NCBI RefSeq assembly: GCF_040049295.1
Contig: NZ_JBDZDQ010000001.1
Location: 496,001 to 560,000, forward strand
DNA from: Sphingomonas sp. KR3-1
GTDB taxonomy: Bacteria > Pseudomonadota > Alphaproteobacteria > Sphingomonadales > Sphingomonadaceae
Direction: 5' to 3'
Length of the DNA stretch: 64,000 bases
Of the stretch, positions 10,384 through 19,224 are shown in pieces (position 1 is the stretch's first letter; every line of letters begins with the position of its first letter). The translations under genes and the position numbers were made by a program. The notes below the pieces were generated by a model, which had not been told where the DNA came from, made no database searches, and worked only from the letters and a program-made list of their open reading frames with translations.

Positions 10384-10488
10384 TCCACCTCCCCGAGAAA
10401 TCGACGCCCAACTACTCACCGACGTATCTCGCCGCAACCATTTGCGGCGCGACGCCGCCGCTTCCCCAGCCTAGGGTGCAAGAGACGT

Positions 10489-11535
10489 TCAATGCGCGCG
10501 CACCAGGATCGATTGCCAGTCGCCATCCAGCGGCTTGTCGCGCTCCGCAATCAGCGCTGGCACGACCGGCCGAACGGAAAGCTGCTCGACCTTGGCAACC
10601 TCCGCCTCCAGCGTGGCGACACGGTCCCGCCAGGCCGGATGCGAGCGGCTGAGCAAGATCCCTCCAGCCTTGCTCGGGCCGAAATGCCGCCAGAAAGCCA
10701 CCGGCGCCCGCGGCGACAGGCCGGCATTAGCGAGCAGATAGACGGACAGGATGTCTGCTTGCACCTCGGTCTGGCGGAAATACTTCACATTCGCGCCAAA
10801 GCCCGAGAGCAGGCCATAGTCGACGCCCCGCGCCTCCAGCCGGTCGCGATGATGCAGGATATTGTGCGCAAACTCGTGGGCGATCACGGCAGCAATCTGG
10901 TCGTCCGGATAGGCGTCAAGAAAGCCCGACCCGATCTGCACCATCGTACCGTCGGCCGAAGCCCCGAACCCGCCATCCAGCGCGAGCTCGAATCGTGACT
11001 TGCACGCCCTTATCGGCTGGAGCGTGACCTGAACCCGCGTGCCGGCGCGAATCACCTCGACCGGAATCGGCGATTCGGCTGGCAGCGCGGCGATTGCAAA
11101 CTGGGCTGCGACCAGCTTGTCGGTCGTGCCCGGCTTGCCGCTCAACCCCGCGATCTCCACCGAACCGACCCGTACCAGCGAATCATCCGGCCGCAGTCCA
11201 GCGCGTTCCGCAGGGCTGTCCGGCACGACCCCCTCGATCGCGACCGGCGTAGCGAAACCAAAATGGGCCTTGGCCGATTCGCGCTTGTCGGCATCGAACT
11301 GGTCGAGCGTATGAAGCTGCATACCCGTGCCGGCTTCGATTCGGTCGCAGAGCGGCGCATTGGCCAGGGCCAGCCTCCAGCCGATGCCGGCGACCTTCAG
11401 GTCGGCGGCGCGCACCGCCTCGAACAGCGCGGAATCGTCGGCGTGGGCGGGAACCCCGGCTGTGAACACTCCGCACGCGACGACGAACAGCATAAGGCGT
11501 TGGCGCGGTGCGCGACTGCGAAACAGAGATTTCAT
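10489..11535 (-). CDS. M48-family metallopeptidase with an embedded PDZ domain
   Basis: A 348-residue exported zinc protease. The signal sequence spans about residues 12-33 (LMLFVVACGVFTAGVPAHA). A PDZ-like module lies at about residues 95-175 (AIEGVVPDSPAERAGLRPDDSLV). The catalytic HEFAH motif is near residue 225, with a downstream glutamate in QTEVQADILSVYLLANAG. M48 proteases of this layout act in envelope quality control; the substrate is unknown. The ATG at 11535, with GAGG upstream, is preferred over a further start at 11604. It lies upstream of rmlA on the same strand, but the 105-base gap suggests a separate unit. Confidence 0.88.
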   Translation of the reverse strand: MKSLFRSRAPRQRLMLFVVACGVFTAGVPAHADDSALFEAVRAADLKVAGIGWRLALANAPLCDRIEAGTGMQLHTLDQFDADKRESAKAHFGFATPVAIEGVVPDSPAERAGLRPDDSLVRVGSVEIAGLSGKPGTTDKLVAAQFAIAALPAESPIPVEVIRAGTRVQVTLQPIRACKSRFELALDGGFGASADGTMVQIGSGFLDAYPDDQIAAVIAHEFAHNILHHRDRLEARGVDYGLLSGFGANVKYFRQTEVQADILSVYLLANAGLSPRAPVAFWRHFGPSKAGGILLSRSHPAWRDRVATLEAEVAKVEQLSVRPVVPALIAERDKPLDGDWQSILVRAH

Positions 11536-11982
11536 GCCTCGCTTTCTACGAGGTCCCGGTGCCATCGCCAAACCGCAATCAGCGGATTCGCGGTTAGCCG
11601 ACAAGCATGAAAGGGCTCTGGCTTCGCTGTCGATTCGGCACCCTAGATTTTGCGGCGCAACTCATCTGGAGGCGGGCAACTGCAACAAGATCGTCACAAA
11701 TAACCCTCTCTAACCATCACGAAACACGCTCATTTCGGCGAAGACACTTCATTAACCCCCTTGGCGATATTGGTGCGGCGCGTTAAGGACGGTCCCGTAA
11801 CCACTTGGGCGGGTCGGCCGGGTGCGAACCTGAGCTGAGGTAAACTTGGCCGGGGTGTTGCGAATGGGTCACGACGGGAACTTTCTCGCCGTTGCCAAGG
11901 TTTGAGGTGTTGCGACTGGATTGGTCCTGTGTCATAGGACTGCCTGACGAGAGCACCAGAGCTCGAAAGAGGGAGAAAAAGA
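11536..11982. promoter_or_regulatory. divergent intergenic region, no gene seen
   Basis: About 450 bases lie between the M48 protease (leftward) and the small membrane protein (rightward). The last 120 bases carry a purine-rich leader (GGGAGAAAAAGA) just before the GTG start. The distance leaves room for a long 5' untranslated leader on the small-protein transcript. No open frame with a ribosome site, tRNA or recognisable riboswitch could be supported. Confidence 0.4.
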
Positions 11983-12216
11983 GTGTTCACTAAGCTTCTT
12001 ACGGCCGCTGCTATCGCGTCGATGGCAACTGCTCCTGTTCTGGCCGCTCCGACGAGCGCTTCCAAGCTGTCGCTGTCGGGTGTTCGCACCGCGACCGCCA
12101 GCAAGAAGAAGAGCGAGCTCGCTCCGGCCGTCCTGATCGGCGTTCTCGCCACCGTCGCCATCATCGGCGGCGCGGTGATCCTGGCCGACAGCGACGACTC
12201 GCCCGACAGCCCGTAG
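11983..12216 (+). CDS. small exported/membrane protein, unknown function
   Basis: A 77-residue protein starting at GTG after GGGAG. It has an N-terminal signal peptide (residues 1-21, KLLTAAAIASMATAPVLA), a short polar linker with a KKK cluster, a single membrane helix (about residues 46-67, LAPAVLIGVLATVAIIGGAVIL) and an acidic tail DSDDSPDSP. A strong intrinsic terminator 28 bases downstream shows it is its own transcription unit, or the end of one. Codon use is that of a real gene. No family recognised. Confidence 0.7.
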   Translation: MFTKLLTAAAIASMATAPVLAAPTSASKLSLSGVRTATASKKKSELAPAVLIGVLATVAIIGGAVILADSDDSPDSP

Positions 12217-12243
12217 TCTTTGACTGCGTAAGGCAGAGTTTCG

Positions 12244-12273
12244 AAGTGGCGGCCTAACGGCCGCCACTTTTTT
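12244..12273 (+). terminator. rho-independent terminator after the small membrane protein gene
   Basis: An 11-bp perfect stem AAGTGGCGGCC / GGCCGCCACTT with loop TAAC is followed by an uninterrupted T run. It ends the transcript from 11983. Confidence 0.92.
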
Positions 12274-12332
12274 ATTGCCTGATCGTCGCCGCCGGTACCT
12301 CGGCCAGTACATTACGGACGTTCTCAGCCTCT

Positions 12333-13106
12333 ATGTTCGCAAAGCTCTTTCGGGCCCGCCCTTCGGCACCAGCCGAACCAGAGGGCAACATCCCTGACGG
12401 CCAGCGCGTCTATGCTGTCGGCGATATTCATGGCCGACTCGATCTGCTGAAAATCTTGCTCGCGCAGATCGAGGCAGATGATGCCCGTCGCCCGGCGGCA
12501 GCGACGACGCTGATCTTCCTGGGCGACCTTATCGATCGCGGCCCTGCATCGGCGCAGGTGATCGAGCATTTGCGGCGCTTCGCCACCGAACGTCCCGCCG
12601 GCAGCACGCGCTTCCTAACCGGCAATCACGAGGAGGTGTTTCTCCAGAGCCTGGAAGGCGACGAGAAGACGCTGCGTTTCTTCGCCAAGATCGGCGGCCG
12701 CGAGACTATCCTCAGCTACGGCTTCTCCGAAGACGAGTATGCGGCATTGGACTATGCCGAGCTACTCTTCGAATTGCAGGCCAAGGTGCCGGCCGAGCAC
12801 CGCGCGTTCCTCCAGGGCTTTGAGGACATGATCATCCTGGGCGACTATGCCTTTGTGCACGCCGGCATACGCCCCGGAGAGCCACTATCGCGCCAACACC
12901 TCAAGGACCTGCGCTGGATCCGCAACGAGTTTCTCGAGCACAAGGGAGCGCATGAGAAGATCGTGGTGCACGGCCATACGATTGCCGAGGATGTCGAGGT
13001 TACCCGCCATCGGATCGGGCTGGACACGGGGGCCTATGCGACCGGCAAGCTCACTGCGATGGGCTTTGAGGGCAACCAGCGCTGGGTGATCGACACCGCT
13101 TCCTGA
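12333..13106 (+). CDS. metallophosphoesterase (PPP-type serine/threonine phosphatase-like)
   Basis: A 257-residue cytoplasmic phosphoesterase with all metal-binding signatures in order: GDIHGR (about residue 30), GDLIDRG (about 70), GNHEE (about 98), VHAG (about 175) and VHGHT (about 217). These match bacterial PPP phosphatases, which dephosphorylate proteins or hydrolyse small phosphoesters such as diadenosine polyphosphates. The substrate cannot be told from sequence. It is bounded by terminators on both sides, so it is probably monocistronic. Confidence 0.88.
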   Translation: MFAKLFRARPSAPAEPEGNIPDGQRVYAVGDIHGRLDLLKILLAQIEADDARRPAAATTLIFLGDLIDRGPASAQVIEHLRRFATERPAGSTRFLTGNHEEVFLQSLEGDEKTLRFFAKIGGRETILSYGFSEDEYAALDYAELLFELQAKVPAEHRAFLQGFEDMIILGDYAFVHAGIRPGEPLSRQHLKDLRWIRNEFLEHKGAHEKIVVHGHTIAEDVEVTRHRIGLDTGAYATGKLTAMGFEGNQRWVIDTAS

Positions 13107-13126
13107 GCGAGGCAGTCTCCAGAAAC

Positions 13127-13158
13127 AAAAAAGCCGGCGGAGCGATCCGCCGGCTTTT
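13127..13158. terminator. bidirectional rho-independent terminator
   Basis: A-rich run, GC stem AAGCCGGCGG / CCGCCGGCTT with loop AGCGAT, then TTTT. Because As precede and Ts follow the stem, it can serve both the rightward phosphoesterase gene and the leftward FKBP gene ending at 13173. Confidence 0.92.
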
Positions 13159-13172
13159 GCTGTTCGTGAGGC

Positions 13173-13769
13173 TTACTGGCCCTCGGGAGCGCCCTGCGGC
13201 GGGCCACCCGGAGCACCACCACCGCCCTGTTGCTGCTGCATCATCTGCTGCTGCATCATCATCTGCTGCAGCATCTGCGCGGGGACCAGTTCCGACATCT
13301 CGACGTCGAAGATCAGCACGCGCTTGGCAAGCGGGCTCGGCGGGGCACCCGGCGCGCCATAGCCGAGGCTCGGCGGCACCCAGAAGCGGTACTTGGACCC
13401 CTTCTTCATCAGCTTCACGCCCTCGGTGAACCCGGGGATCATCGGCTGGCCGACCTGCATGCGCATCGGCGTCTCGGGCTGGAATTCCTTGCCGTCGTGC
13501 AGCACGCCGTGGATCATCAGCGCCGCACCGTCGCCCTCGGCGGCGTTCGGGCCCGAACCCGGGGTCAGCACCTTGTACTGGAGCCCCGAAGCCGTGGTCT
13601 GAACGCCCGACTGGCTCTTGTTCCAGTTCAGGAACTGCTCTTCCGTGAGATACTGCGTACCCGTCCAGGCCAGAGCGACCGCAATCGCGATCGCCAACAC
13701 CAGACCGGCCCAGAGCCAGACCTTGTAGCTGCGCTTGACGGGCTGGAGCGGAACGGCGGTCACGGACAT
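13173..13769 (-). CDS. membrane-anchored FKBP-type peptidyl-prolyl isomerase with Met/Gln/Gly/Pro-rich tail
   Basis: Catalyses cis-trans isomerisation of proline peptide bonds. The 198-residue protein has one N-terminal membrane segment (about residues 16-36), placing the domain in the periplasm. The FKBP fold spans about residues 60-160 (SGLQYKVLTPGSG, PMIPGFTEGVKLMKKG, FWVPPSLGYGAPG, LIFDVEMSEL). The last 35 residues are low complexity: a Met/Gln run, then Gly/Pro repeats, which is unusual and may be a flexible or interaction tail. It lies downstream of rpsU on the same strand. Confidence 0.92.
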   Translation of the reverse strand: MSVTAVPLQPVKRSYKVWLWAGLVLAIAIAVALAWTGTQYLTEEQFLNWNKSQSGVQTTASGLQYKVLTPGSGPNAAEGDGAALMIHGVLHDGKEFQPETPMRMQVGQPMIPGFTEGVKLMKKGSKYRFWVPPSLGYGAPGAPPSPLAKRVLIFDVEMSELVPAQMLQQMMMQQQMMQQQQGGGGAPGGPPQGAPEGQ

Positions 13770-13865
13770 GCGAGAAGCTCCAGGCGCGGGTATTCGACTA
13801 CCCGAAAGTCACGAAAGTCACGACAGCTACGCGCGCGAGGATCCGGCGCGCAGCGAATCGCGAGA

Positions 13866-14072
13866 TCACCGGGCGCTGTCGCGCTCCATGCGCTTGCGCT
13901 CGAGCTTGCGCGCACGGCGAACCGCGGCGGCACGCTCGCGAGCACGCTTCTCGCTGGGCTTCTCGTAGTGACGGCGGAGCTTCATCTCGCGATACACGCC
14001 CTCACGCTGCAGCTTCTTCTTGAGTGCGCGCAGTGCCTGGTCGACGTTATTGTCGCGAACGATGATCTGCAT
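13866..14072 (-). CDS. rpsU: 30S ribosomal protein S21
   Basis: A 68-residue small-subunit protein needed for translation initiation. The sequence begins [20 protein letters not shown], contains [19 protein letters not shown], and ends in a strongly basic Arg/Lys tail, all diagnostic for S21 in alphaproteobacteria. It is followed 96 bases later by the FKBP gene. Confidence 0.97.
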   Translation of the reverse strand: MQIIVRDNNVDQALRALKKKLQREGVYREMKLRRHYEKPSEKRARERAAAVRRARKLERKRMERDSAR

Positions 14073-14255
14073 AAACCCGTCAGTGCTCCGGTCTATTCAA
14101 TAGAAAAGGGTTCGCCGGAACGCGGAGTTGCGGCGTCGTGGCGGCCACCTAACAGCGCAATTCCTATTTTACAAGGGCGTGGCGCGGCGAAATGCACCCG
14201 AAACCCGGTGATGCGGCCCTGAGGCAACACCGCGGAGCGCCAAAAGCCCCTGCCC

Positions 14256-14828
14256 TCAGCCCGCGGCCTTGCCCTGACAGAGGCCGATCCGCTTGCCATA
14301 GACGCGCAGCCGGACTGCGGCATAGTCCGCGCTGCCCTTCTCGCCGGTCTTCTGATCGACGGTCACGTCATAGCCCTGCTTGGCCATGGTGCCGGTGTAG
14401 ACGAGCCGGGTCCTGCTGCCGTTCGCCTGGGTGCACTGGATCTCGATATCGACCTTGCCGCCCTTCTGGACATAGCGCGGGAAGGTGCAGCTGCCCGCGA
14501 CCTTCTCGAGATTGGAGATATCGATCGGCGCGAGATCCGACGCGGTCTGGCACTTCACGGCATGGCGCACGGCCTGCTTCGCCGATGCCATCTGCGCATC
14601 ATAATTGGCGCCGGGAGCGAAATCGGCGGAGAGGAGCTGCGTGCCCGATTCCCAGGTGCCGGGCTGCATCAGCGGCTTGGAGCGCGCCGCCTTGGTGAGG
14701 CCGGAGACTTCCTTCATCGACGCGTTCTGCACATCGACCTCGCCAGTGGCGGCAGCCTGACGCTCGGCCGCGCTCTGGCAACCGGCCAGCGCCAGGGCGC
14801 CGACGAGCAGGAGGGCACGCTTGTCCAT
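14256..14828 (-). CDS. DUF3617-like lipoprotein
   Basis: A 190-residue protein with a lipoprotein signal (ALLLVGALALAGC, lipobox cysteine near residue 17). The body has the features of the DUF3617 group seen in sphingomonads: a PGTWE segment, conserved cysteines (VKCQTASDL, GSCTFPRY, IQCTQANG) and a C-terminal R-V-Y-G-K-R-I-G-L-C. The function is unknown. The start at 14828 is chosen because it places the lipobox correctly. It is divergent from the transporter at 14926. Confidence 0.75.
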   Translation of the reverse strand: MDKRALLLVGALALAGCQSAAERQAAATGEVDVQNASMKEVSGLTKAARSKPLMQPGTWESGTQLLSADFAPGANYDAQMASAKQAVRHAVKCQTASDLAPIDISNLEKVAGSCTFPRYVQKGGKVDIEIQCTQANGSRTRLVYTGTMAKQGYDVTVDQKTGEKGSADYAAVRLRVYGKRIGLCQGKAAG

Positions 14829-14925
14829 GAATTTCCTCTCCAAATTCCCGAACTTCCCCACAGCCGATCCCGCAGCCAAAGACAAGCCCGCTTTTGGAGC
14901 GGGCATCCGCCGCTATAGTGGCGCG

Positions 14926-16221
14926 ATGACGAGCATCGATGTAGGCGCCCCGCCTCGACCTGCCCCGCCCCACCGCCTGCGCTCGATCCTGGGAGGATCG
15001 GCGGGCAACCTGGTCGAATGGTATGACTGGTATGCCTATGCGGTGCTGGCGAGCTATCTCGCGCCGCATTATTTCCCCAAGGGCGCCAGCCAGGACATCA
15101 GCGCCTGGATCGTCTTCGCGATCGGCTTCTTCATGCGGCCGATCGGCGGCTGGCTGATGGGCATCTATGGCGACCGGCGCGGGCGCAAGGCGGGGCTGAC
15201 CCTGTCGGTGACGCTGATGTGCGCCGGCTCGCTGCTGATCGCGCTGACCCCGAGCTATGCCGAGATCGGCGTGGCGGCGACGGTGGCGCTGGTAGCGGCG
15301 CGGCTGCTTCAGGGACTGAGCCTGGGCGGCGAATATGGCGCGAGCGCCACCTATCTTTCCGAAATGGCGGGCAGGAAGCACCGCGGCTTCTTTTCCAGCT
15401 TCCAGTATGTCACGCTCATCTCTGGCCAGCTCGTCGCGCTGGTCGTGCTGCTCGTGCTCCAGGCAGCGATGAGCGAAGCGGACCTCAAGGCATGGGGCTG
15501 GCGCATCCCCTTCGCGGTGGGCGGGATACTCGCGCTCGGCGTATTCTGGCTCCGGCGGCGGCTCGCCGAGACCGAGAGCTATGCGAAGCGCGACACGGGC
15601 AAGCAATCGAGCGCGCTGGCGCTGTTCCGCGAGCATCCGCGCGAGGCGGTGGTGGTGATGCTGCTCACCGCGGGCGGCACCCTCGCCTTCTACGCCTATA
15701 CGATCTACCCGATCGCGTTCCTCAAGAAGACTGCGGGCTTCTCGGACAGCGCGACGACGCAGGTGAATGCCGCGGCGCTTTTCGTGTTCATGGCGATCCA
15801 GCCGCTCGCCGGCGCGCTGTCCGACCGGATCGGGCGCAAGCCGCTGATGATCGGCTTCGGCGTGCTGGGGACGCTGCTGAGCTATCCGATCTTCGTCGCG
15901 ATGGAGGGCGCGCGCGACGCACTGACCGCCTTCCTGCTGATGACCGGGGCACTGGTGATCGTCACCGGCTACACCTCGATCAACGCGGTGGTGAAGGCCG
16001 AACTGTTCCCCGCGCACATCCGCACATTGGGGGTGGCACTGCCCTATGCGCTGGCCAATGCGTTGTTCGGCGGCACCGCGCCGACGGTGGCGCTATGGTT
16101 CAAGCAGGAGGGCTGGGAGCGCGGCTTCTACTGGTACGTCACGGCGATGATCGCGGTGTCGCTGGTCACCTATCTGCGCATGCGGGACACTGCGAAACAT
16201 TCGCAAATCCTCGAGAATTGA
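14926..16221 (+). CDS. MFS transporter, metabolite:H+ symporter (MHS/KgtP-like) family
   Basis: A 431-residue inner-membrane permease with twelve predicted helices. The N-terminal GNLVEWYDWYAYAVLASYLAPHYF and the loop GDRRGRKAGLT are MHS signatures. The repeated loop DRIGRKPLM lies in the second half. Relatives import dicarboxylates, 2-oxoglutarate, citrate or compatible solutes by proton symport; the substrate cannot be assigned. The ATG at 14926 begins just before the conserved region. An upstream in-frame start at 14821 would overlap the divergent lipoprotein start. Confidence 0.87.
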   Translation: MTSIDVGAPPRPAPPHRLRSILGGSAGNLVEWYDWYAYAVLASYLAPHYFPKGASQDISAWIVFAIGFFMRPIGGWLMGIYGDRRGRKAGLTLSVTLMCAGSLLIALTPSYAEIGVAATVALVAARLLQGLSLGGEYGASATYLSEMAGRKHRGFFSSFQYVTLISGQLVALVVLLVLQAAMSEADLKAWGWRIPFAVGGILALGVFWLRRRLAETESYAKRDTGKQSSALALFREHPREAVVVMLLTAGGTLAFYAYTIYPIAFLKKTAGFSDSATTQVNAAALFVFMAIQPLAGALSDRIGRKPLMIGFGVLGTLLSYPIFVAMEGARDALTAFLLMTGALVIVTGYTSINAVVKAELFPAHIRTLGVALPYALANALFGGTAPTVALWFKQEGWERGFYWYVTAMIAVSLVTYLRMRDTAKHSQILEN

Positions 16222-16255
16222 GGTGTTATTGCTAATCGTTAGCATACCGGTTGCG

Positions 16256-16963
16256 CTAGGTGACGACAATGTCAGCCGGGGCGAGCTTGATGGTCGTTTG
16301 TCTGGTGTTACCGGGATATTCGACCACGATCGTGACGTTCCAATCTCCCATGAAATACTGGTAGCATTCCGGCGCCGTGCCAGCGCAGCGGGAGGCCGAC
16401 GAGACCTTGCGCGCCGCAGTGCGGAACGCGGCTGCACAATCAAGCTCCTTGTCCTCGCAGTGTAGCGTGACGCCAGCGCCGGCTTGGACATCGACTAGCG
16501 CCTGGGCAAGGCGTGACAGGGCGAACGAGACATAATGGTCACCCTCCCGGCTCGACACCCAGGCACTTTCCGTACCACCGAGGCTCGCACACGCCTTTCG
16601 GCGATCGGCGAGGCTGTGCGAGCCTGGAAGGTCGAGATATCTATACTGGACTTCAACCGGCTTGACGCCTTCCGGCTCGTAGCGAAGATTCTTGCCCGAG
16701 CCGATCTGGGCGTAGGAAACCTCAATGACGTCGCGCCGACAAAGCTCCCGCTCGAGTGACGGATAAGGCTTCGTCGCAATTCCCGTCGTCGACGCCGGCC
16801 CCGTCAAAATCGAAGCGAGGTCCCGGCGCACCAGAACTTGCCGGGCGGCAGGCGAAAGCTTCAGCCGCGCCTCGTGAACAAGCGTGACCCGCGTTCCAGC
16901 GATCACCGCGGGCACAGCCAAGGCGACGGTAGACAACAGCAATACTGCGCGGAGCATACGCAT
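16256..16963 (-). CDS. exported protein of unknown function
   Basis: A 235-residue protein with a clear signal peptide (MRMLRAVLLLSTVALAVPAVIA). The mature part is cysteine-containing, with Cys-rich pairs near the C-terminus (LHCEDKELDCAAAF, SRCAGTAPECYQYF), suggesting disulfides in the periplasm. A strong ribosome site (GGGGGAGG) sits before the ATG at 16963, fixing the start; the frame stays open upstream but has no coding character. It is divergent from the response regulator at 17168, with a shared promoter region of about 200 bases. No family recognised. Confidence 0.65.
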   Translation of the reverse strand: MRMLRAVLLLSTVALAVPAVIAGTRVTLVHEARLKLSPAARQVLVRRDLASILTGPASTTGIATKPYPSLERELCRRDVIEVSYAQIGSGKNLRYEPEGVKPVEVQYRYLDLPGSHSLADRRKACASLGGTESAWVSSREGDHYVSFALSRLAQALVDVQAGAGVTLHCEDKELDCAAAFRTAARKVSSASRCAGTAPECYQYFMGDWNVTIVVEYPGNTRQTTIKLAPADIVVT

Positions 16964-17167
16964 GAGGCCTCCCCCTATTGGAGGGTCACGGTATTCCCAT
17001 TTCAAACGCGGACAATTGCGATTGTTGGTTAGCGGTCTCGCAGTATCCACCCTTGCGAGAATTCTGCGACAAACCCTTGCGGGTTCCGGCGCACGGCTCC
17101 GTCTGAATGTTTCCGCGCGTTGCAGCCCTGCAATACCGACGTCAGGTCCGCGCGCTATTTCAGCGAC

Positions 17168-17914
17168 ATGCAACAAGCTGCTATAGCCCTGGCCTTGGAC
17201 CAAGAACCCCGCCTTCTCATCGTCGATGACGATCCCGGCATCCGCGAGCTGACCGCGGCGTTCCTCTCGCAGCACGGCTATGCCGTCGACACCGCCTCGG
17301 GCGGCACCGAGATGCGCACGCTCACCGCGCGGCACGACTATGCGCTGATCGTGCTCGACGTGATGATGCCGGGCGAGGACGGGCTCGCCATCCTGCGCTC
17401 GATGGATCGCGAGACCGGGCCGGCGGTGATCCTCCATTCGGTGATCGGCGAGGATATCGACCGGATCGTCGGGCTCGAGATGGGCGCCGACGACTATATC
17501 CCCAAGCCGGCCAACCCGCGCGAGCTGCTCGCCCGCATCCGCTCGGTGCTGCGCCGCAGCCAGGGCGACCGCGGCGCGCCCGCCACCCTGCCCACCCGCG
17601 CCTTCCTGCGCTTCGCCGGCTGGCGGCTCGATCCCGTGGCGCGCCAGCTCTGGGATCCGGACGATGTGATCATCAACCTGAGCGACGGCGAATTCCGGCT
17701 GCTGCTCGCGCTGGTCGAGCGCCCGCGCCGCGTGCTGACCCGCGACATGCTGCTCGACTTCTCGCGCGGCCCCCAGGCCGAGCATTTCGACCGGGCGATC
17801 GACGTGCAGATGAGCCGGCTGCGCAAGAAGCTCGCCCGCCCCGGCTCCGAAGACCTGATCCGCACGATCCGCAACGAAGGCTATATGTTCGTCACCGAGG
17901 TGACGACCAAGTGA
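17168..17914 (+). CDS. OmpR/PhoB-family response regulator
   Basis: A 248-residue DNA-binding regulator. The N-terminal receiver has LLIVDDDPG, the phosphoacceptor Asp in LIVLDVMMPGEDG and the conserved Lys in YIPKPANP. The C-terminal winged helix (about residues 140-240) ends with IDVQMSRLRKKL and IRTIRNEGYMF, typical of OmpR-type factors. The ATG at 17168 is preferred over a TTG at 17120. Its stop overlaps the kinase start (GTGA), so the two form a two-component pair. Confidence 0.93.
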   Translation: MQQAAIALALDQEPRLLIVDDDPGIRELTAAFLSQHGYAVDTASGGTEMRTLTARHDYALIVLDVMMPGEDGLAILRSMDRETGPAVILHSVIGEDIDRIVGLEMGADDYIPKPANPRELLARIRSVLRRSQGDRGAPATLPTRAFLRFAGWRLDPVARQLWDPDDVIINLSDGEFRLLLALVERPRRVLTRDMLLDFSRGPQAEHFDRAIDVQMSRLRKKLARPGSEDLIRTIRNEGYMFVTEVTTK

Positions 17915-19179
17915 AGCGTCAGTCGATTGTCGTTCCCATTGTCCTGCTGGTGATCGCCGCGGCACTGATCGCGACGACGACGCAGTTCGTGGTGATGTTC
18001 AATGGCCCGCCGCCCGGCCCGGGCTTCGGCCCGCTGCCGCTTACCCGCCTGGCGGAGGCGCTGCGCAGCGGCCAGGTGCCGCCGAGCGCGGCGAACAAGG
18101 TGGTGCTGACCCGCGGCTCCGCCGACGAGTTCGGTCGCGCCGACGAGCAGCCACTGCCCGCGCGCGATGCCGCGATCGCCCGGATGGTGGGCGTGCCGGT
18201 GGCGCGCATCCACGGGCTCTACCAATTCCCGGCGCGTGATCCCGAGGAGGATCTGCGCGGCAGCTTCACCGTGGCGCTGGAGATGCCTGACGGCTGGCTG
18301 ATCGCGTCGAGCGGCCAGCGCCCCTCCTTCACCCAGTGGCATATGCGCCGGCTGGGCGCGATGCTGGTCACGCTGGCGATCCTCTCGCTGCTTGCCTGGG
18401 CAGTGACGCGGCGGATCTCGCGCCCGATCCGCGACCTGGCCGGCGCGGCGAAGCGCGTGCGGCTCGGCGCGCGCCAGCCGATCCCGCACAAGGGCCCGCG
18501 CGAAGTGCACGAGCTCGCCCGCGCGCTCGATTCGATGCAGGAACGCATCCTCCACGAGGCGGAGAACCGCAGCGCGATGCTCGGCGCGATCGCGCACGAC
18601 CTGGGCACCCCGCTCTCGCGCATCGCCTTCTGGGTGGAGCGCCTGCCCGACGATTCCCGGCTGCGCGCCGAGGCGGACATCGAGGAAATGCGCGCGATGC
18701 TGAAGGCCGCGCTGAGCTTCACGCGCGACGGGCGCGACGGCGCGCCGCACGACAAGCTCGACCTGGGCAGCCTGATCGAGAGCCTGGTCGACGATCTCTA
18801 CACTGCGGGATCGCCGGTGAGCGTCGAGGCCGGCCCACGCGCGGTGGTGCGCGGCGACAGCGCGGCGCTGCGCCGGCTGTTCTCCAACCTGATCCAGAAC
18901 GCCGTGCGCTATGGCGAGCGCGCGCGGCTCGGCTGGAGCCTGCACGAAGGCAAGGTCGACGTGCTGGTGGAGGATGACGGACCCGGCTTCGACCTGGCGC
19001 GCGCCGAGGCGCTGTTCGCTCCGTTCGTGCGCGGCGAGGCGTCGCGCAACCGGGAAACGGGCGGTACCGGGCTGGGCCTGGCGATCGTCCGCTCGATCGC
19101 CGAAGCGCATGGCGGCGAGGTGATGCTGGAGAATCGCCCTGGCGGCGGCGGGCGCGTGCGGGTCCAGCTGCCGGCCTGA
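17911..19179 (+). CDS. sensor histidine kinase paired with the OmpR-type regulator
   Basis: A 422-residue inner-membrane kinase. Two membrane segments (about residues 8-30 and 145-165) flank a short periplasmic sensor. Then come HAMP (RRISRPIRDLAGAAKRV), the H-box IAHDLGTPLSRIAFWVERL, the N-box LIQNAVRYGERARLG, VEDDGPGFD and GGTGLGLAIVRSIAEAHGG. A Pro-rich stretch (GPPPGPGFGPLP) follows the first membrane helix. It starts at GTG overlapping the regulator stop. The signal is unknown. Confidence 0.92.
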   Translation: MKRQSIVVPIVLLVIAAALIATTTQFVVMFNGPPPGPGFGPLPLTRLAEALRSGQVPPSAANKVVLTRGSADEFGRADEQPLPARDAAIARMVGVPVARIHGLYQFPARDPEEDLRGSFTVALEMPDGWLIASSGQRPSFTQWHMRRLGAMLVTLAILSLLAWAVTRRISRPIRDLAGAAKRVRLGARQPIPHKGPREVHELARALDSMQERILHEAENRSAMLGAIAHDLGTPLSRIAFWVERLPDDSRLRAEADIEEMRAMLKAALSFTRDGRDGAPHDKLDLGSLIESLVDDLYTAGSPVSVEAGPRAVVRGDSAALRRLFSNLIQNAVRYGERARLGWSLHEGKVDVLVEDDGPGFDLARAEALFAPFVRGEASRNRETGGTGLGLAIVRSIAEAHGGEVMLENRPGGGGRVRVQLPA

Positions 19180-19224
19180 TCTGCACCATCGGGCAGCCCG
19201 GCGAAATGTCGACGGGCGCGATCC

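Noticed and set aside
10384..10488. Terminator after the M48 protease
   Set aside because: A GCGGCG/CGCCGC stem exists (10444-10458), but it is followed by AAATGG in the protease direction, with no T run.
14599..16017. A 472-codon minus-strand frame over the MHS transporter
   Set aside because: The plus-strand frame has clear transporter helices and motifs; the minus-strand translation is charged and low complexity.
16230..16244. Terminator between the transporter and the unknown exported gene
   Set aside because: Only a 6-bp TGCTAA/TTAGCA stem without a T run; too weak to call.
16964..17965. Upstream in-frame extension of the unknown exported protein (334 more codons)
   Set aside because: The strong ribosome site and signal peptide at 16963 mark the true start. 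The extension lies antisense to the response regulator and has no coding character.
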